Shown here: one piece after another, positions 48,986-58,186 of the stretch
Layout: the number at the start of each line of letters is the position of its first letter
How positions within the stretch are numbered: the stretch's first letter is position 1
NCBI RefSeq assembly: GCF_008795985.1
Contig: NZ_VMHP01000002.1
Location: 620,001-684,000 of the forward strand
Direction of reading: 5' to 3'
Length of the DNA stretch: 64,000 nt
DNA from: Marinobacter halotolerans
GTDB lineage: Bacteria > Pseudomonadota > Gammaproteobacteria > Pseudomonadales > Oleiphilaceae
Notes under the pieces: model-generated
The model's database searches: none
Seen by the model: only the letters and a program-made list of their open reading frames with translations
Told to the model about the DNA's origin: nothing
Translations under genes and position numbers: made by a program

Positions 48986-49897
48986 TTACTCAATGACAGA
49001 AACTGAAGTCAGCAGATGCCGTATCCGTTCCTGGCTCTTGCCGGATTCGCCCTGTTCCAGGCGGTGTTCGGCGACCGCGGGGAAGACCGCCTGGATGTCG
49101 TCCGGCAGTACATGATTGCGGCCGCTCATCAGTGCCCAGGCCTTAGCGGCCCTGACCAGTCCCAGTCCGGCCCGCGGAGACAGGCCATAGACCAGCCCCG
49201 GCATTCGGCGGCTCTGTTCCAGCAGTCGCTGGACGTAATCCAGCAGGGCCGGGCTGGTGGTGATTTTTTCAACGGCGCCCTGCAGCGAACGGAGGTCTTC
49301 TCCGGAGAGGAAGGTGGCTAAGCGATCAGTGAGTATGCGGCGGTCCTCTCCCTCAAGTAGCTCCCGTTCTGCCCTCGGGTCCGGATAGCCCAGGCGGATT
49401 CTCATCAGGAAACGGTCCAGCTGTGATTCCGGTAGCGGGTAGGTGCCGCCCTGTTCAATGGGGTTCTGGGTCGCAATGACAAAGAAGGGTACTGGCAGGG
49501 GGCGGGTTTCCCCCTCGATCGATACCTGGCGCTCTTCCATGGCCTCAAGCAGGGCACTCTGGGTGCGCGGCGAGGCGCGGTTGATCTCGTCGGCCAGTAC
49601 CACCTGGGCAAAAATAGGGCCGGGGTGGAATACCAGGCTGCCGGCAGCCTTGTCGTACATGGAAAAGCCTAGCACGTCGGCCGGCAGCAGGTCGTTGGTG
49701 AACTGGATACGCTTGTAGGTCAGGCCCATTACCTTTGCCAGGGCGTGGGAGAGCGTGGTTTTGCCCATGCCGGGGATGTCTTCTATCAGCAGGTGGCCCT
49801 TGGCCAGCAGGCCGCAAAGGGCCAGCCGGACCTGGTGGTCCTTGCCCAGCAATATGCTGTTCAGTGCCTCTATCACCCGGTCTGTTTTGGCTTTCAT
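48986..49897 (-). CDS. MoxR-family AAA+ ATPase without its usual partners
   Basis: A 303-residue MoxR ATPase. EDIPGMGKTTLSHALA is Walker A, LADEINRASPRTQSALLEAM Walker B and sensor, and ATQNPIEQGGTYPLPESQLDRF is the MoxR signature in parts. MoxR proteins usually act as chaperones with DUF58 and VWA-domain membrane proteins. Here trxB lies downstream and aguB 7 nt upstream, so no partner is visible. Its client is unknown. Confidence 0.92.
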   Translation of the reverse strand: MKAKTDRVIEALNSILLGKDHQVRLALCGLLAKGHLLIEDIPGMGKTTLSHALAKVMGLTYKRIQFTNDLLPADVLGFSMYDKAAGSLVFHPGPIFAQVVLADEINRASPRTQSALLEAMEERQVSIEGETRPLPVPFFVIATQNPIEQGGTYPLPESQLDRFLMRIRLGYPDPRAERELLEGEDRRILTDRLATFLSGEDLRSLQGAVEKITTSPALLDYVQRLLEQSRRMPGLVYGLSPRAGLGLVRAAKAWALMSGRNHVLPDDIQAVFPAVAEHRLEQGESGKSQERIRHLLTSVSVIE

Positions 49898-49904
49898 GCG
49901 TGGC

Positions 49905-50825
49905 TCAGTCCCTCACCCGTTTTGTGATGTCGCCATAGGCGTCTATGCGACGATCACGGAAATACGGCCAGATGCGTCGAACCGATTCACTGCGGTTGCG
50001 GTCGATGGTGGCGGAGAGCACGATTTCGGCCTTATCGTCGGCGCGGGCAAGGAATTCACCCTGGGCACCACAGATGAAACTGTTGCCCCAGAACCTGATG
50101 CCATCCGACGCTCCGGACGGGTCGGGTTCGGTACCAACACGGTTGGGCGCAATGACGGGAAGGTTGTTGGCCACAGCGTGACCACGCTGTACAGTCACCC
50201 AGGCATCCAGCTGGCGGGACTGCTCATCCGGCTCGTCGGTAACGTCCCAGCCGATGGCGGTGGGGTAGATCAACAATTCGGCTCCGGCCAGCGCCATCAG
50301 GCGGGCCGCTTCCGGGTACCACTGGTCCCAGCAGACCAGCACGCCAAGGCGTCCAACGGAGGTGTCGATGGGGGTAAAGCCGTTACTGCCATCGTTCCGT
50401 GTGCCATCACCGGGGGTAAAATAGAATTTCTCGTAGAAGCCCGGATCGTCGGGAATGTGCATCTTGCGGTATTGGCCTGCAATGCGGCCATCCGCTTCAA
50501 ACACCACGGAGGTGTTGTGGTAGACGCCATTCATCCGGCGCTCGAAAATGGATCCCACAATCACCACGCTCAGTTCCGCGGCCAGGGCTGCCAGTCGCTC
50601 GCTGGTTGGGCCGGGAATCGGCTCCGCCAGGTCAAAAACGCTGGCGTCCTCGGTCTGGCAGAAATACCGGGTGGCGTGGAGTTCCTGCAGTATCACCAAC
50701 TGGTGTTTATCAGCGGCAGCCTGGCGGATCAGCCGTTCGCTGTGGTCCAGGTTTGCCTGTTTGTCATCGCCGCAGCTTTGCTGGATCGCCGCGACTTTCA
50801 GCAGATTGGTGTCGGAGTGGCTCAT
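49905..50825 (-). CDS. aguB: N-carbamoylputrescine amidase AguB
   Basis: A 306-residue nitrilase-superfamily amidase. LQELHATRYFC holds the catalytic Glu, YRKMHIPDDPGFYEKFYFTPGD (in parts) the Lys, and VLVCWDQWYPEAARLMAL the Cys. It converts N-carbamoylputrescine to putrescine. The ATG at 50825 overlaps aguA by 4 nt and gives the family start. Confidence 0.95.
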   Translation of the reverse strand: MSHSDTNLLKVAAIQQSCGDDKQANLDHSERLIRQAAADKHQLVILQELHATRYFCQTEDASVFDLAEPIPGPTSERLAALAAELSVVIVGSIFERRMNGVYHNTSVVFEADGRIAGQYRKMHIPDDPGFYEKFYFTPGDGTRNDGSNGFTPIDTSVGRLGVLVCWDQWYPEAARLMALAGAELLIYPTAIGWDVTDEPDEQSRQLDAWVTVQRGHAVANNLPVIAPNRVGTEPDPSGASDGIRFWGNSFICGAQGEFLARADDKAEIVLSATIDRNRSESVRRIWPYFRDRRIDAYGDITKRVRD

Positions 50826-51877
50826 GGACAGACGACCCCTTCCGGAAGTTGCATGGTGACACAGTGCAGGCTGCCATGCTGATGGATCAGCGGGCGGCAA
50901 TTAATGGCAATAATTTCCCGTTCCGGGAAAATGCCCCGGATGATCTCCAGGGCCTGCTCGTCCTGGGGAACGTCATAAACGGGCACCAGCACGGCGTTGT
51001 TGATGATCAGGAAATTGGCGTAGGTGGCAGGCAGACGTTCGCCGTCTTCGTCGACAATGGCATCGGGCCAGGGCAGCGCCGTCAGCCGATAGGGTGAGCC
51101 GTCCGCCTGCTGGAACTGCGCCAGATCTTCTTCCATGGCTGCCAGTGCGCTGTAGTGTTCGTCGCTGACATCCGGGCAGCCCACGTAACAGATATGGTCG
51201 GGGGCGCAGAAGCGTGCCAGGGTATCAATGTGGCTGTCGGTATCGTCGCCTGCCAGATAGCCATGATTGAGCCAGAGAATGCGGTCGGCCCCCAGGGTTT
51301 CTTTCAACAGCGCCTCGATGGCGGAGCGGTCCATTTCCGGATTGCGCGACGGCGCCAGCAGGCATTCGCTGGTGGTCATAAGAGTTCCCTGACCGTCCGA
51401 TTCCAGAGATCCGCCTTCCAGAACGAATTCCACCGGCACCAGGGGTGTCCTGCCAAAACTGCTGAAATTCGCCAGGTGCCTGTTCAGGGCGTTGTCCTTT
51501 TCCCAGGGAAACTTTCCGCCCCAGGCGTTGAAACTGAAATCCAGCAGTTCGGCCTTGCTTTCGCCAGTGCGCAGGGCAATGGGGCCATGGTCCCGGGCCC
51601 AGGTGTCATTGGCAGGGGCGGGAACGCCGATGACGCGTCCCGGCAGCTGATGGTCGACAGCGTATTGGTTCAGTTCTTTCTCGAGGGCCTGCACTCTGAA
51701 CACGTGTTCGCAGCTCAGTAGCAGGTTTTCGAAGCGCAGAACGGCCCGGGCGATCTCGAGGAAAACCGGTTCCACTTCATCCAGCACAGCGCTCCAGTCT
51801 GTACCCGGATGGGGCCAGGTGAGCATAACGGCGCTTTGAGGTTCCCACTCCGCGGGCATCACAGGTCTGGAGGTCAA
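50822..51877 (-). CDS. aguA: Agmatine deiminase AguA
   Basis: A 351-residue guanidine-modifying enzyme of the pentein fold. MPAEWEPQSAVMLTWPHPGTDW opens the family, WARDHGPI and LEGGSLESDGQGTLMTT, in parts, hold the Asp and Glu, and GSLHCVTMQLP near the C-terminus holds the nucleophilic Cys. It turns agmatine into N-carbamoylputrescine. With aguB it forms the complete agmatine-to-putrescine route. No aguR regulator is adjacent. Confidence 0.96.
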   Translation of the reverse strand: MTSRPVMPAEWEPQSAVMLTWPHPGTDWSAVLDEVEPVFLEIARAVLRFENLLLSCEHVFRVQALEKELNQYAVDHQLPGRVIGVPAPANDTWARDHGPIALRTGESKAELLDFSFNAWGGKFPWEKDNALNRHLANFSSFGRTPLVPVEFVLEGGSLESDGQGTLMTTSECLLAPSRNPEMDRSAIEALLKETLGADRILWLNHGYLAGDDTDSHIDTLARFCAPDHICYVGCPDVSDEHYSALAAMEEDLAQFQQADGSPYRLTALPWPDAIVDEDGERLPATYANFLIINNAVLVPVYDVPQDEQALEIIRGIFPEREIIAINCRPLIHQHGSLHCVTMQLPEGVVCP

Positions 51878-51951
51878 GATACGAACACCTCAGTAAAAAG
51901 CGGACATTCTAACGGACAGACTGCGTTGCGTCAGGGTATGCGGCCAGATTT

Positions 51952-52257
51952 TTAGCGATTGTGTTTCAGAACCGAGTGAATGACCCGGTTGCCTTCGAAG
52001 TAGACCACGAAATCCTCATAGTGCCACTGATAGATGGGGGGCTCGCCCACAGGGCCGGTGACGGACTGGGGCTGGCCCCAACCGTTTCTGACCGAAGACT
52101 CGCTCATGCCATGGCGTGGCAGGTTTTCCTGAAGGGACTGCTGTACCTGGCTTTTCACTGACATGCGGACTTCCTCTGCGGCGATTCCGCTCGAAGCCAG
52201 TAGCAAGGTGGCGGAGGCAGTGGCAGCGCAAAGCGACTTTAACGTGGGTTTTCTCAT
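51952..52257 (-). CDS. Small exported protein, possibly BamE/OmlA-like
   Basis: A 101-residue precursor with a signal peptide (about 1-26, ending SGIAA). The mature part has MSESSVRNGWGQPQSVTGPVG, then IYQWHYEDFVVYFEGNRVIHSV. The pattern of a short helix, GxP and a beta-hairpin reminds me of the SmpA/OmlA fold used in envelope proteins. It lacks a lipobox. No function can be assigned. It stands alone between aguA and a PilZ gene. Confidence 0.7.
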   Translation of the reverse strand: MRKPTLKSLCAATASATLLLASSGIAAEEVRMSVKSQVQQSLQENLPRHGMSESSVRNGWGQPQSVTGPVGEPPIYQWHYEDFVVYFEGNRVIHSVLKHNR

Positions 52258-52386
52258 CAGTGAACTACTCCCTGGCGTGTTACCGGAAAAATGCCGGACG
52301 TTGATTAATCGTAATTTGCGACAGAATGACTTAAAAAACCACCCTTAGTCTGTGACATTTGGTCACTTTTGCCGTGATGGTCGCGG

Positions 52387-52977
52387 CTATCCGTTCTGCC
52401 GCTGGCGTATCTGCCAGCGCAGAACATGCCGCGCGATCTGCTGGCGATCATGGTCGTGAATGTCGACGAATCCCGTATGGATGCTGGATCCACCGTCTTC
52501 GAGCGGTTCAACGGACAGAACCCTGGCGGTGGCTACGGGCTGGAAAAGTTCCGGCGGCAGGGTCATGCGCATGGCTAGATGCTCGCCGAGGGCGTAGTTT
52601 TCCGAGCGGCTGTAAAACGACAGCCCGCCCTCGCTCAGGGTGACGTCCTTCCAATCCTCCGGTTGCAACGGATTTTGCTCAAAGGCCATAATGCGCGCCA
52701 GTGTATCGAGCTTGCCGTTGAGTGATTTGATCAGCGACGTCAGCAGCCGGTCCCTTTCCGCGAGATTGGCCAGCTGTGACCGCACATCCTGATCCAGGCG
52801 GCGGAATTCGGCGCGCAGGACTTCAACGTGGCTGCCATCGAACGGTTGGCCAGAGGGTGATTCCGTCGCAACCTGACGACGTATTTCCAGGCCAATCCGG
52901 TCATTTATGCGATAGAAATCCCGGCGATCAGCCGAAGCAGAATCCGTCGCAGGATTGTCAGAATGGTTCGCGGCCAT
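52387..52977 (-). CDS. PilZ-domain c-di-GMP effector protein
   Basis: A 196-residue protein. RRDFYRINDRIGLEIR resembles the RxxxR part of PilZ, and TLSEGGLSFYS matches the D/NxSxxG part at the C-terminal half. Between them is a long helical insertion (about 50-110, EVLRAEFRRLDQDVRSQL and similar). It is a likely c-di-GMP receptor for the diguanylate cyclase group. The ATG at 52977 is preferred over an upstream in-frame ATG that would lie inside the divergent promoter. Confidence 0.8.
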   Translation of the reverse strand: MAANHSDNPATDSASADRRDFYRINDRIGLEIRRQVATESPSGQPFDGSHVEVLRAEFRRLDQDVRSQLANLAERDRLLTSLIKSLNGKLDTLARIMAFEQNPLQPEDWKDVTLSEGGLSFYSRSENYALGEHLAMRMTLPPELFQPVATARVLSVEPLEDGGSSIHTGFVDIHDHDRQQIARHVLRWQIRQRQNG

Positions 52978-53125
52978 TGTTACCCCATAGCGCTGTAAAC
53001 TTGTTATTGCGCAGTACACATTGATTTTTATGATCTGTTTTCAGAAATCAGTCTAACAGCTTCCGGCCGGATCACAGGCGGCAGGAATTCCAAAGCACCA
53101 GAAGGCAGCGACAGGCTCCTACCCA

Positions 53126-54367
53126 ATGTTCAGACCCTTATCACTATACATCGGCTTGCGGTACACCGCTGCCAAACGGCGCAACCACTTTATTTCTTTT
53201 ATTTCACTGACGTCCATGATCGGCCTTATGCTGGGTGTGGCGGTTCTCATCATTGTTCTGTCCGTGATGAACGGTTTTGACCGTGAGCTGAAACAGCGGA
53301 TTCTGGGCATGGTGCCCCATGCGGTGGTTCAGGGTGACCCGTACCTTCAGGACTGGGAGTCCGTTGACCGACAGGTCCAGCAACATCCTTCCGTGCTGGC
53401 TGCTGCCCCCTTCATTCAGGGACAGGGCATGGTCACCGGCGGCGGCAACGTACGCGGTGTTGCCCTCAACGGCATACTGCCGGAGCAGGAGCGAAGCGTT
53501 TCCATTATCGAGAATCACATGCTGTCGGGCGGGCTGGAAGATCTGAAGTCCGGCGAATTCGGCATTATTATCGGCAAGCTGATGGCTTCGAGCCTGAGGT
53601 TGCAGGTAGGCGACAAGGTCACCGTGGTGCTGCCTGAAGCGTCCATCACGCCCGCCGGCGTACTTCCGCGACTGAAGCGCTTTACCGTGAAAGGCGTCTT
53701 CAGCGTTGGGGCCGAGCTGGACGGCAACTACACCCTGATCCACATGGATGATGCCGCAAAACTCATGCGGACCGGCGGCAATGCCCAGGGCGTGCGTCTG
53801 CTGGTGGATGATCTGTTCAAGGCGCCGGTTGTTGCTGAGCAGGTTGCCAGCCAGCTTTCCGGTCGCCACTTTATATCCGACTGGACCCGCACCCACGGCA
53901 ATCTGTTCCAGGCCATCCGCATGGAAAAAACCATGATCGGGCTACTGCTTATGTTCATTGTAGCGGTAGCGGCATTCAACATTGTGTCAACCCTGGTGAT
54001 GGTGGTGACGGACAAAACCGCGGACATTGCCATCCTCCGGACCATGGGCGCGACACCCGGGCGAATCCTACGGATTTTCATCGTGCAGGGCGCGGTTATC
54101 GGCCTGACCGGAACCCTGGTGGGCACCGCTCTGGGCATTCTCGGCGCCTACAATATCAGCGCGTTCATCGCCTGGCTTGAATCCTTTCTGGGCCACCAGT
54201 TCCTGAGTTCGGATGTGTACTTCATCAGCTACCTGCCGTCCCAGTTGAAGTGGCAGGATGTCTACATTATCAGTGGCGCCGGTCTGGCGATGAGCCTGCT
54301 GGCAACCATTTACCCGGCCTGGCGTGCGTCGCGGGTTGATCCGGCGGAGGCCCTTCGATATGAATGA
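53126..54367 (+). CDS. lolC: Lipoprotein-releasing ABC permease (LolC or LolF)
   Basis: A 413-residue permease with four helices and a large periplasmic domain. LSLYIGLRYTAAKRRNHFISF begins the family. TPAGVLPRLKRFTV aligns by eye with the LolA-binding Hook of E. coli LolC (TPMGRIPSQRLF). RTMGATPGRI and the C-terminal ALRYE are standard. No lolE follows lolD here, unlike in Pseudomonas, so the protein may act as a homodimer of the LolF kind. lolD begins inside its last codons. Confidence 0.93.
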   Translation: MFRPLSLYIGLRYTAAKRRNHFISFISLTSMIGLMLGVAVLIIVLSVMNGFDRELKQRILGMVPHAVVQGDPYLQDWESVDRQVQQHPSVLAAAPFIQGQGMVTGGGNVRGVALNGILPEQERSVSIIENHMLSGGLEDLKSGEFGIIIGKLMASSLRLQVGDKVTVVLPEASITPAGVLPRLKRFTVKGVFSVGAELDGNYTLIHMDDAAKLMRTGGNAQGVRLLVDDLFKAPVVAEQVASQLSGRHFISDWTRTHGNLFQAIRMEKTMIGLLLMFIVAVAAFNIVSTLVMVVTDKTADIAILRTMGATPGRILRIFIVQGAVIGLTGTLVGTALGILGAYNISAFIAWLESFLGHQFLSSDVYFISYLPSQLKWQDVYIISGAGLAMSLLATIYPAWRASRVDPAEALRYE

Positions 54368-55070
54368 ACAGGCACCTGGCAGCGCCGAGCAGGCGATGAT
54401 TATTGATTGTGAGAAGGTCACGCGTACCTACAACGAAGGCCCTGGCAAACTGACGATTTTCTCGGATATTTCTCTGCGGGTCGCCGCCGGTGAAACCGTC
54501 GGCATCGTCGGCAGCAGCGGGGCTGGCAAGACCACTCTGCTGAACCTGCTGGGCGGGCTGGACCGCCCGTCGTCAGGGCATATCGAGATCTGCGGCAAGG
54601 ACATTCATCGTCTCAGCGAGGCCGCAAGAGCCCGTTTCAGAAACCGGCACCTGGGGTTTGTTTACCAGTTCCATCATCTGCTGCCAGAGTTTTCAGCGCT
54701 CGAGAACGTCATGCTGCCCGGCACACTCGGTGGCATGTCGGTCAGGGAAGCGTCCGATCGCGCCGCCACCATGCTTGAGCGGGTTGGTCTTGCCGGACGA
54801 CTGAAGCACAAGCCTGGTGAGCTCTCTGGTGGTGAGCGCCAGCGTGTTGCCATTGCCCGGGCACTGGTCAATGAGCCTGACTGTGTGCTGATGGATGAGC
54901 CTACCGGTAACCTCGACGAGCAGACGGGGCAGGGCGTGCGTGAGCTGATTGAATCCCTGCGCGACCAGATTGGTATCGCCTTTGTGTTGGTCACGCATGA
55001 TATGACGATCGCAAGGGCACTTAACCGGGTGTTGCGGTTGGAGCAGGGGCAGCTGTTTCAGGAATCCTGA
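54360..55070 (+). CDS. lolD: Lipoprotein-releasing ABC ATPase LolD
   Basis: A 236-residue ABC ATPase. GSSGAGKTTLLNLLGGLDRP is Walker A with the Lol-type LLGGLD motif, LSGGERQRVAIARAL the signature, and DEPTGNLD Walker B. It powers release of outer-membrane lipoproteins to LolA. The ATG at 54360 overlaps the lolC stop by 8 nt, so the two are translationally coupled. The 3' end overlaps the convergent DUF2062 gene by 13 bp. Confidence 0.96.
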   Translation: MNEQAPGSAEQAMIIDCEKVTRTYNEGPGKLTIFSDISLRVAAGETVGIVGSSGAGKTTLLNLLGGLDRPSSGHIEICGKDIHRLSEAARARFRNRHLGFVYQFHHLLPEFSALENVMLPGTLGGMSVREASDRAATMLERVGLAGRLKHKPGELSGGERQRVAIARALVNEPDCVLMDEPTGNLDEQTGQGVRELIESLRDQIGIAFVLVTHDMTIARALNRVLRLEQGQLFQES

Positions 55071-55621
55071 CCCGCCGCCCGCTGTTTCCGCGCTGCTTTA
55101 AGTCTGCGGTTCCTGGCCCGGATCCGTTCCCCCCAGTCCTTGCGAACCTTGCGACGCCAAAGGTACTGGACTATCAGGTATCCCGTGCATGCGCCGATCG
55201 TAGCGACCAGCAGCGAGCCCAGGTAGAGCGGGATGCCGATATCCATCAGACGCTCGCTAAGCCAGGACCAGCTCAGGTGGAACTCGAAGTCCAGCACCGG
55301 GCGGTCAAGCACCATGGCCCCAACCTTGTAGTTGAAATAGAACATGGGGGGCATGGTGATAGGATTGCTGATCCAGACCAGAATCACCGATAGCGGCAGA
55401 TTGGCATTGAACCAGATGGCAAAGAGAACGGCGGCTACCATCTGGAAGGGCATGGGAATGAAACAGAAAAACAGACCGATCAGAAACGCCCGGGCCACGC
55501 TGTGACGGTTGATATGCCATAGGTTGGGCTCATGCAGTATATCGCCAAGAAAGTGGAGCGATTTGATCGCTCGCACCCGTTCCGGCGTCGGTAAATACCG
55601 TTTCATGAACTTCTTTGGCAT
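55058..55621 (-). CDS. DUF2062 membrane protein
   Basis: A 187-residue protein with three helices. RHSVARAFLIGLFFCFIPMPFQ and WISNPITMPPMFYFNYKVG, in short runs, are the DUF2062 core. The C-terminus is very basic (RRKVRKDWGERIRARNRRLK). A homologue sits at the same place in Pseudomonas (between lolE and comEC). Function unknown. The ATG at 55621 is preferred because MPKKFMKRYLP matches relatives. Confidence 0.88.
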   Translation of the reverse strand: MPKKFMKRYLPTPERVRAIKSLHFLGDILHEPNLWHINRHSVARAFLIGLFFCFIPMPFQMVAAVLFAIWFNANLPLSVILVWISNPITMPPMFYFNYKVGAMVLDRPVLDFEFHLSWSWLSERLMDIGIPLYLGSLLVATIGACTGYLIVQYLWRRKVRKDWGERIRARNRRLKAARKQRAAGQDS

Positions 55622-55669
55622 CGGGAAGTTCTGCTGACAATTGGGGGACAAGGATTGTCCGGAAGTTTT

Positions 55670-58066
55670 ATGGCCAGAATCGGCCTTGCCTGCTTTGCAT
55701 GCGGCGTCATCTTACTGTATTGCCTGACAGTATTGCCACCTCCGTCGTGGGTCAGTCTGGTGACCGTGATGGTTCTGCTGCCGGTCTTTTTCATTGGCGG
55801 GGGCGGGGCGCGACTGCTCTGGCTGGCGCCGGCGCTTACCCTACTTGGATTCACCTGGGCGCTCTGGCAAGCCGACGCCCGCCTCGACTCCCGTTTGCCC
55901 GGCCTGCTGGAAGGCAAGGCTATTGAGGTGTCCGGTTATGTCTGCGGCGTGCCGGAACCCGGCAGTTTTGGTAGCGTCCGGTTTCCCTTCTGCGTTTCCA
56001 CCTGGCATTTAACGGACGGGGATATGCCCCAGGGCGTGTCGGGTGAGCGTCTGCCGCAGCGGCTTCGCCTGGCCTGGTACGGCGAAGAGGCCGGTCTTCA
56101 GGTACCAACGCGGCTGCGTCTGACGGTAGTGCTTAAAAAGCCCCATGGTGGCGTCAATCCCCGCGGATTCCGCTATGAGTCCTGGCTGTTCCGACAGAAT
56201 TACGGGGCCATAGGTACTATTCGGGGGGCCAGGCAGGATCTGTCCGTGCCCTGCGGTGTGGTGTGCCGATACCACCAGTGGCGCACAGACACGGTGGAGA
56301 ATCTGATCGGGCGTCTGGAATCGGTTGAGTCAGCCCCGCTGATTGCCTCCCTCATGCTTGGCTATCGGGGATTGCTTGAACCGGAGCACTGGCAGGTACT
56401 GAAAGCTACGGGCACCATTCACTTGGTGGCGATTTCCGGTCTGCACCTGGGCCTGGTTGCCATCGGGGCCGGCTTCCTGCTTCGGCGACTACTGGTGTGG
56501 TTGCCGGAGCGCTGGTTTTCACCCGCGCAGGCGCGGTTAGCGTTATTCGTGCTGGTGTGTCTGGCCAGCCTGGCCTATGCCCTGGCCGCCGGGTTCTCGG
56601 TGCCCACCCGCCGGGCGCTGATCATGGTTGTGGTGGGTTGCTGGTATGTGTTCGCGGCTAGGCGTGGCCGGGCAGCGGATGCCGTGCTCTTTGCGCTGGT
56701 GCTTGTGCTGGTCTCTGACCCTCTGTCGCCGCTGGATCAGGGCTTCTGGCTGTCTTTCGGGGCGGTCGGTATTCTGACGCTTGTGTTCAGTGGCCTGCTC
56801 CGGCCGGCGGCCTGGTGGCGCAGCCTTTTGCTGGCCCAAGTGGCCATATTTGCCTCGCTCTGGCCAATCTTGGCGGCTCTGGATCAGTCGCAGCCGCTGG
56901 TGGGATTTGTCGCCAACCTGGTGGCTATTCCCCTGGTCTCACTGCTGATTATGCCCGCCGTTTTTCTGAGCGCATTAACCATGATTCTGGCGCCGGCGCT
57001 GGAGCCGTTTTTCACAGCTGTTCTCGATCTGTTGATGAAAGCACTCTGGTGGTTTCTTGAGCAGACTTCCGGTCTGGTTCTGCCGGTGATCACGCCTGGC
57101 TTTGGCGAGCTACTGGGTTTTGCGGTGGTTGTTGCGCTGGCAATGGCGTTTCCTTTCCGGGGATTTCGGCTGACTCTGGCGCTGACAGCGGCTTTATGGC
57201 TGGGCGTTTCGGGCGGCCTGTTCACGAAAAAGGGAGAAATGCAGAACGCCCGGGTCCCTTTTCCTGAAGTCCGGATTTGGGATGTCGGGCAGGGGCTTTC
57301 GGTTCTGGTGCGTGAGGATGACCGCGTGCTGCTTTATGACACCGGGCCGGCACTGGAGGGTGTGTATTCCTCGGTTGAATCGGTGCTGCTGCCAAATCTG
57401 CTGTCGCTGGGCGTTCAGCGTATTAACACGCTCGTGATCAGCCATGCCGACGGTGATCATTCCGGCGGCGTCCCGCTGCTACTGGATCGGGTCCGGGTTG
57501 ATCAGATTATCAGCGGCGAGCCTGAAAAAATGGCCCGACGCCTGGGGCCTGCCAATTCGTTTGATATCCAGCCCTGCCAGGACCGATCCGGCGAGGCAGG
57601 CCCTGCCTTTACTGCCTGGCAGTCCGCCGGAGAAGAAAGCGGAAACAATGCCTCCTGCGTGCTCACCTTTGCCTTTAATCAGGGGCGCCAGCAGATGATA
57701 CTCGGGGGTGATATTTCCGCCTCGAGCGAACGGTTGTTTATTGCGAACAGTCCGGCAGTGACGGCCGGTGCCAGCAGTTTCCGGGTGGTTCTGGCGCCGC
57801 ATCACGGCAGCAATACCTCGTCATCCACAGAGTGGGTTGCCGGGCTTGCTCCGGATCTGGTGTTGTTCAGCGCGGGCTATCGCCACCGTTACGGACACCC
57901 GCATCCGGACGTTGTCAGCCGTTACCGGGCGGCGGGGAGTCAGTTGCTGAACACGGCAACCTCCGGGGCCATCCGTCTGACTTTCACTCCGGACGGCGTA
58001 CGGGTGTTTAAGGAAAGGCAGGCTGCACCTTTCTGGATCGAGCGCTGGAGCGGCCAGGATCGCTGA
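55670..58066 (+). CDS. comEC: DNA uptake channel ComEC/Rec2
   Basis: A 798-residue membrane protein: N-terminal helices and an OB-like periplasmic region (about 40-190), the Competence core (about 210-480, with LVAISGLHLGLVAIG), further helices and a C-terminal beta-lactamase-fold domain with SHADGDHSGGVP and LAPHHGSNTS metal motifs. It conducts single-stranded DNA through the inner membrane in natural transformation. A TTG at 55655 is an alternative start. It is divergent from the DUF2062 gene with 48 bp between. Confidence 0.93.
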   Translation: MARIGLACFACGVILLYCLTVLPPPSWVSLVTVMVLLPVFFIGGGGARLLWLAPALTLLGFTWALWQADARLDSRLPGLLEGKAIEVSGYVCGVPEPGSFGSVRFPFCVSTWHLTDGDMPQGVSGERLPQRLRLAWYGEEAGLQVPTRLRLTVVLKKPHGGVNPRGFRYESWLFRQNYGAIGTIRGARQDLSVPCGVVCRYHQWRTDTVENLIGRLESVESAPLIASLMLGYRGLLEPEHWQVLKATGTIHLVAISGLHLGLVAIGAGFLLRRLLVWLPERWFSPAQARLALFVLVCLASLAYALAAGFSVPTRRALIMVVVGCWYVFAARRGRAADAVLFALVLVLVSDPLSPLDQGFWLSFGAVGILTLVFSGLLRPAAWWRSLLLAQVAIFASLWPILAALDQSQPLVGFVANLVAIPLVSLLIMPAVFLSALTMILAPALEPFFTAVLDLLMKALWWFLEQTSGLVLPVITPGFGELLGFAVVVALAMAFPFRGFRLTLALTAALWLGVSGGLFTKKGEMQNARVPFPEVRIWDVGQGLSVLVREDDRVLLYDTGPALEGVYSSVESVLLPNLLSLGVQRINTLVISHADGDHSGGVPLLLDRVRVDQIISGEPEKMARRLGPANSFDIQPCQDRSGEAGPAFTAWQSAGEESGNNASCVLTFAFNQGRQQMILGGDISASSERLFIANSPAVTAGASSFRVVLAPHHGSNTSSSTEWVAGLAPDLVLFSAGYRHRYGHPHPDVVSRYRAAGSQLLNTATSGAIRLTFTPDGVRVFKERQAAPFWIERWSGQDR

Positions 58067-58108
58067 TCGGCGCGAATAGGCGCAACATTGCAGAATAGTG
58101 TGTAAATT

Positions 58109-58122
58109 CCGCAAGCTTGCGG
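58109..58122. repeat. 14-bp perfect palindrome upstream of exbB
   Basis: CCGCAAGCTTGCGG, centred 71 bp before the exbB GTG and 49 bp after the comEC stop. It has no T-run, so it is not a clear terminator. It could be an operator or an mRNA-end hairpin. Confidence 0.6.
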
Positions 58123-58186
58123 GTGTGGCGACAATACAGAGCTATGCTAAAGTAGCGCGGCTTGCAAACAATCAGGGAGACCAAGC

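Noticed and set aside
52352-52370. GTGAC-ATTTG-GTCAC hairpin with four T as a terminator or CRP site
   Set aside because: The stem is only 5 bp and the T-run lies on the strand with no gene ending there; spacing is one base off for CRP.
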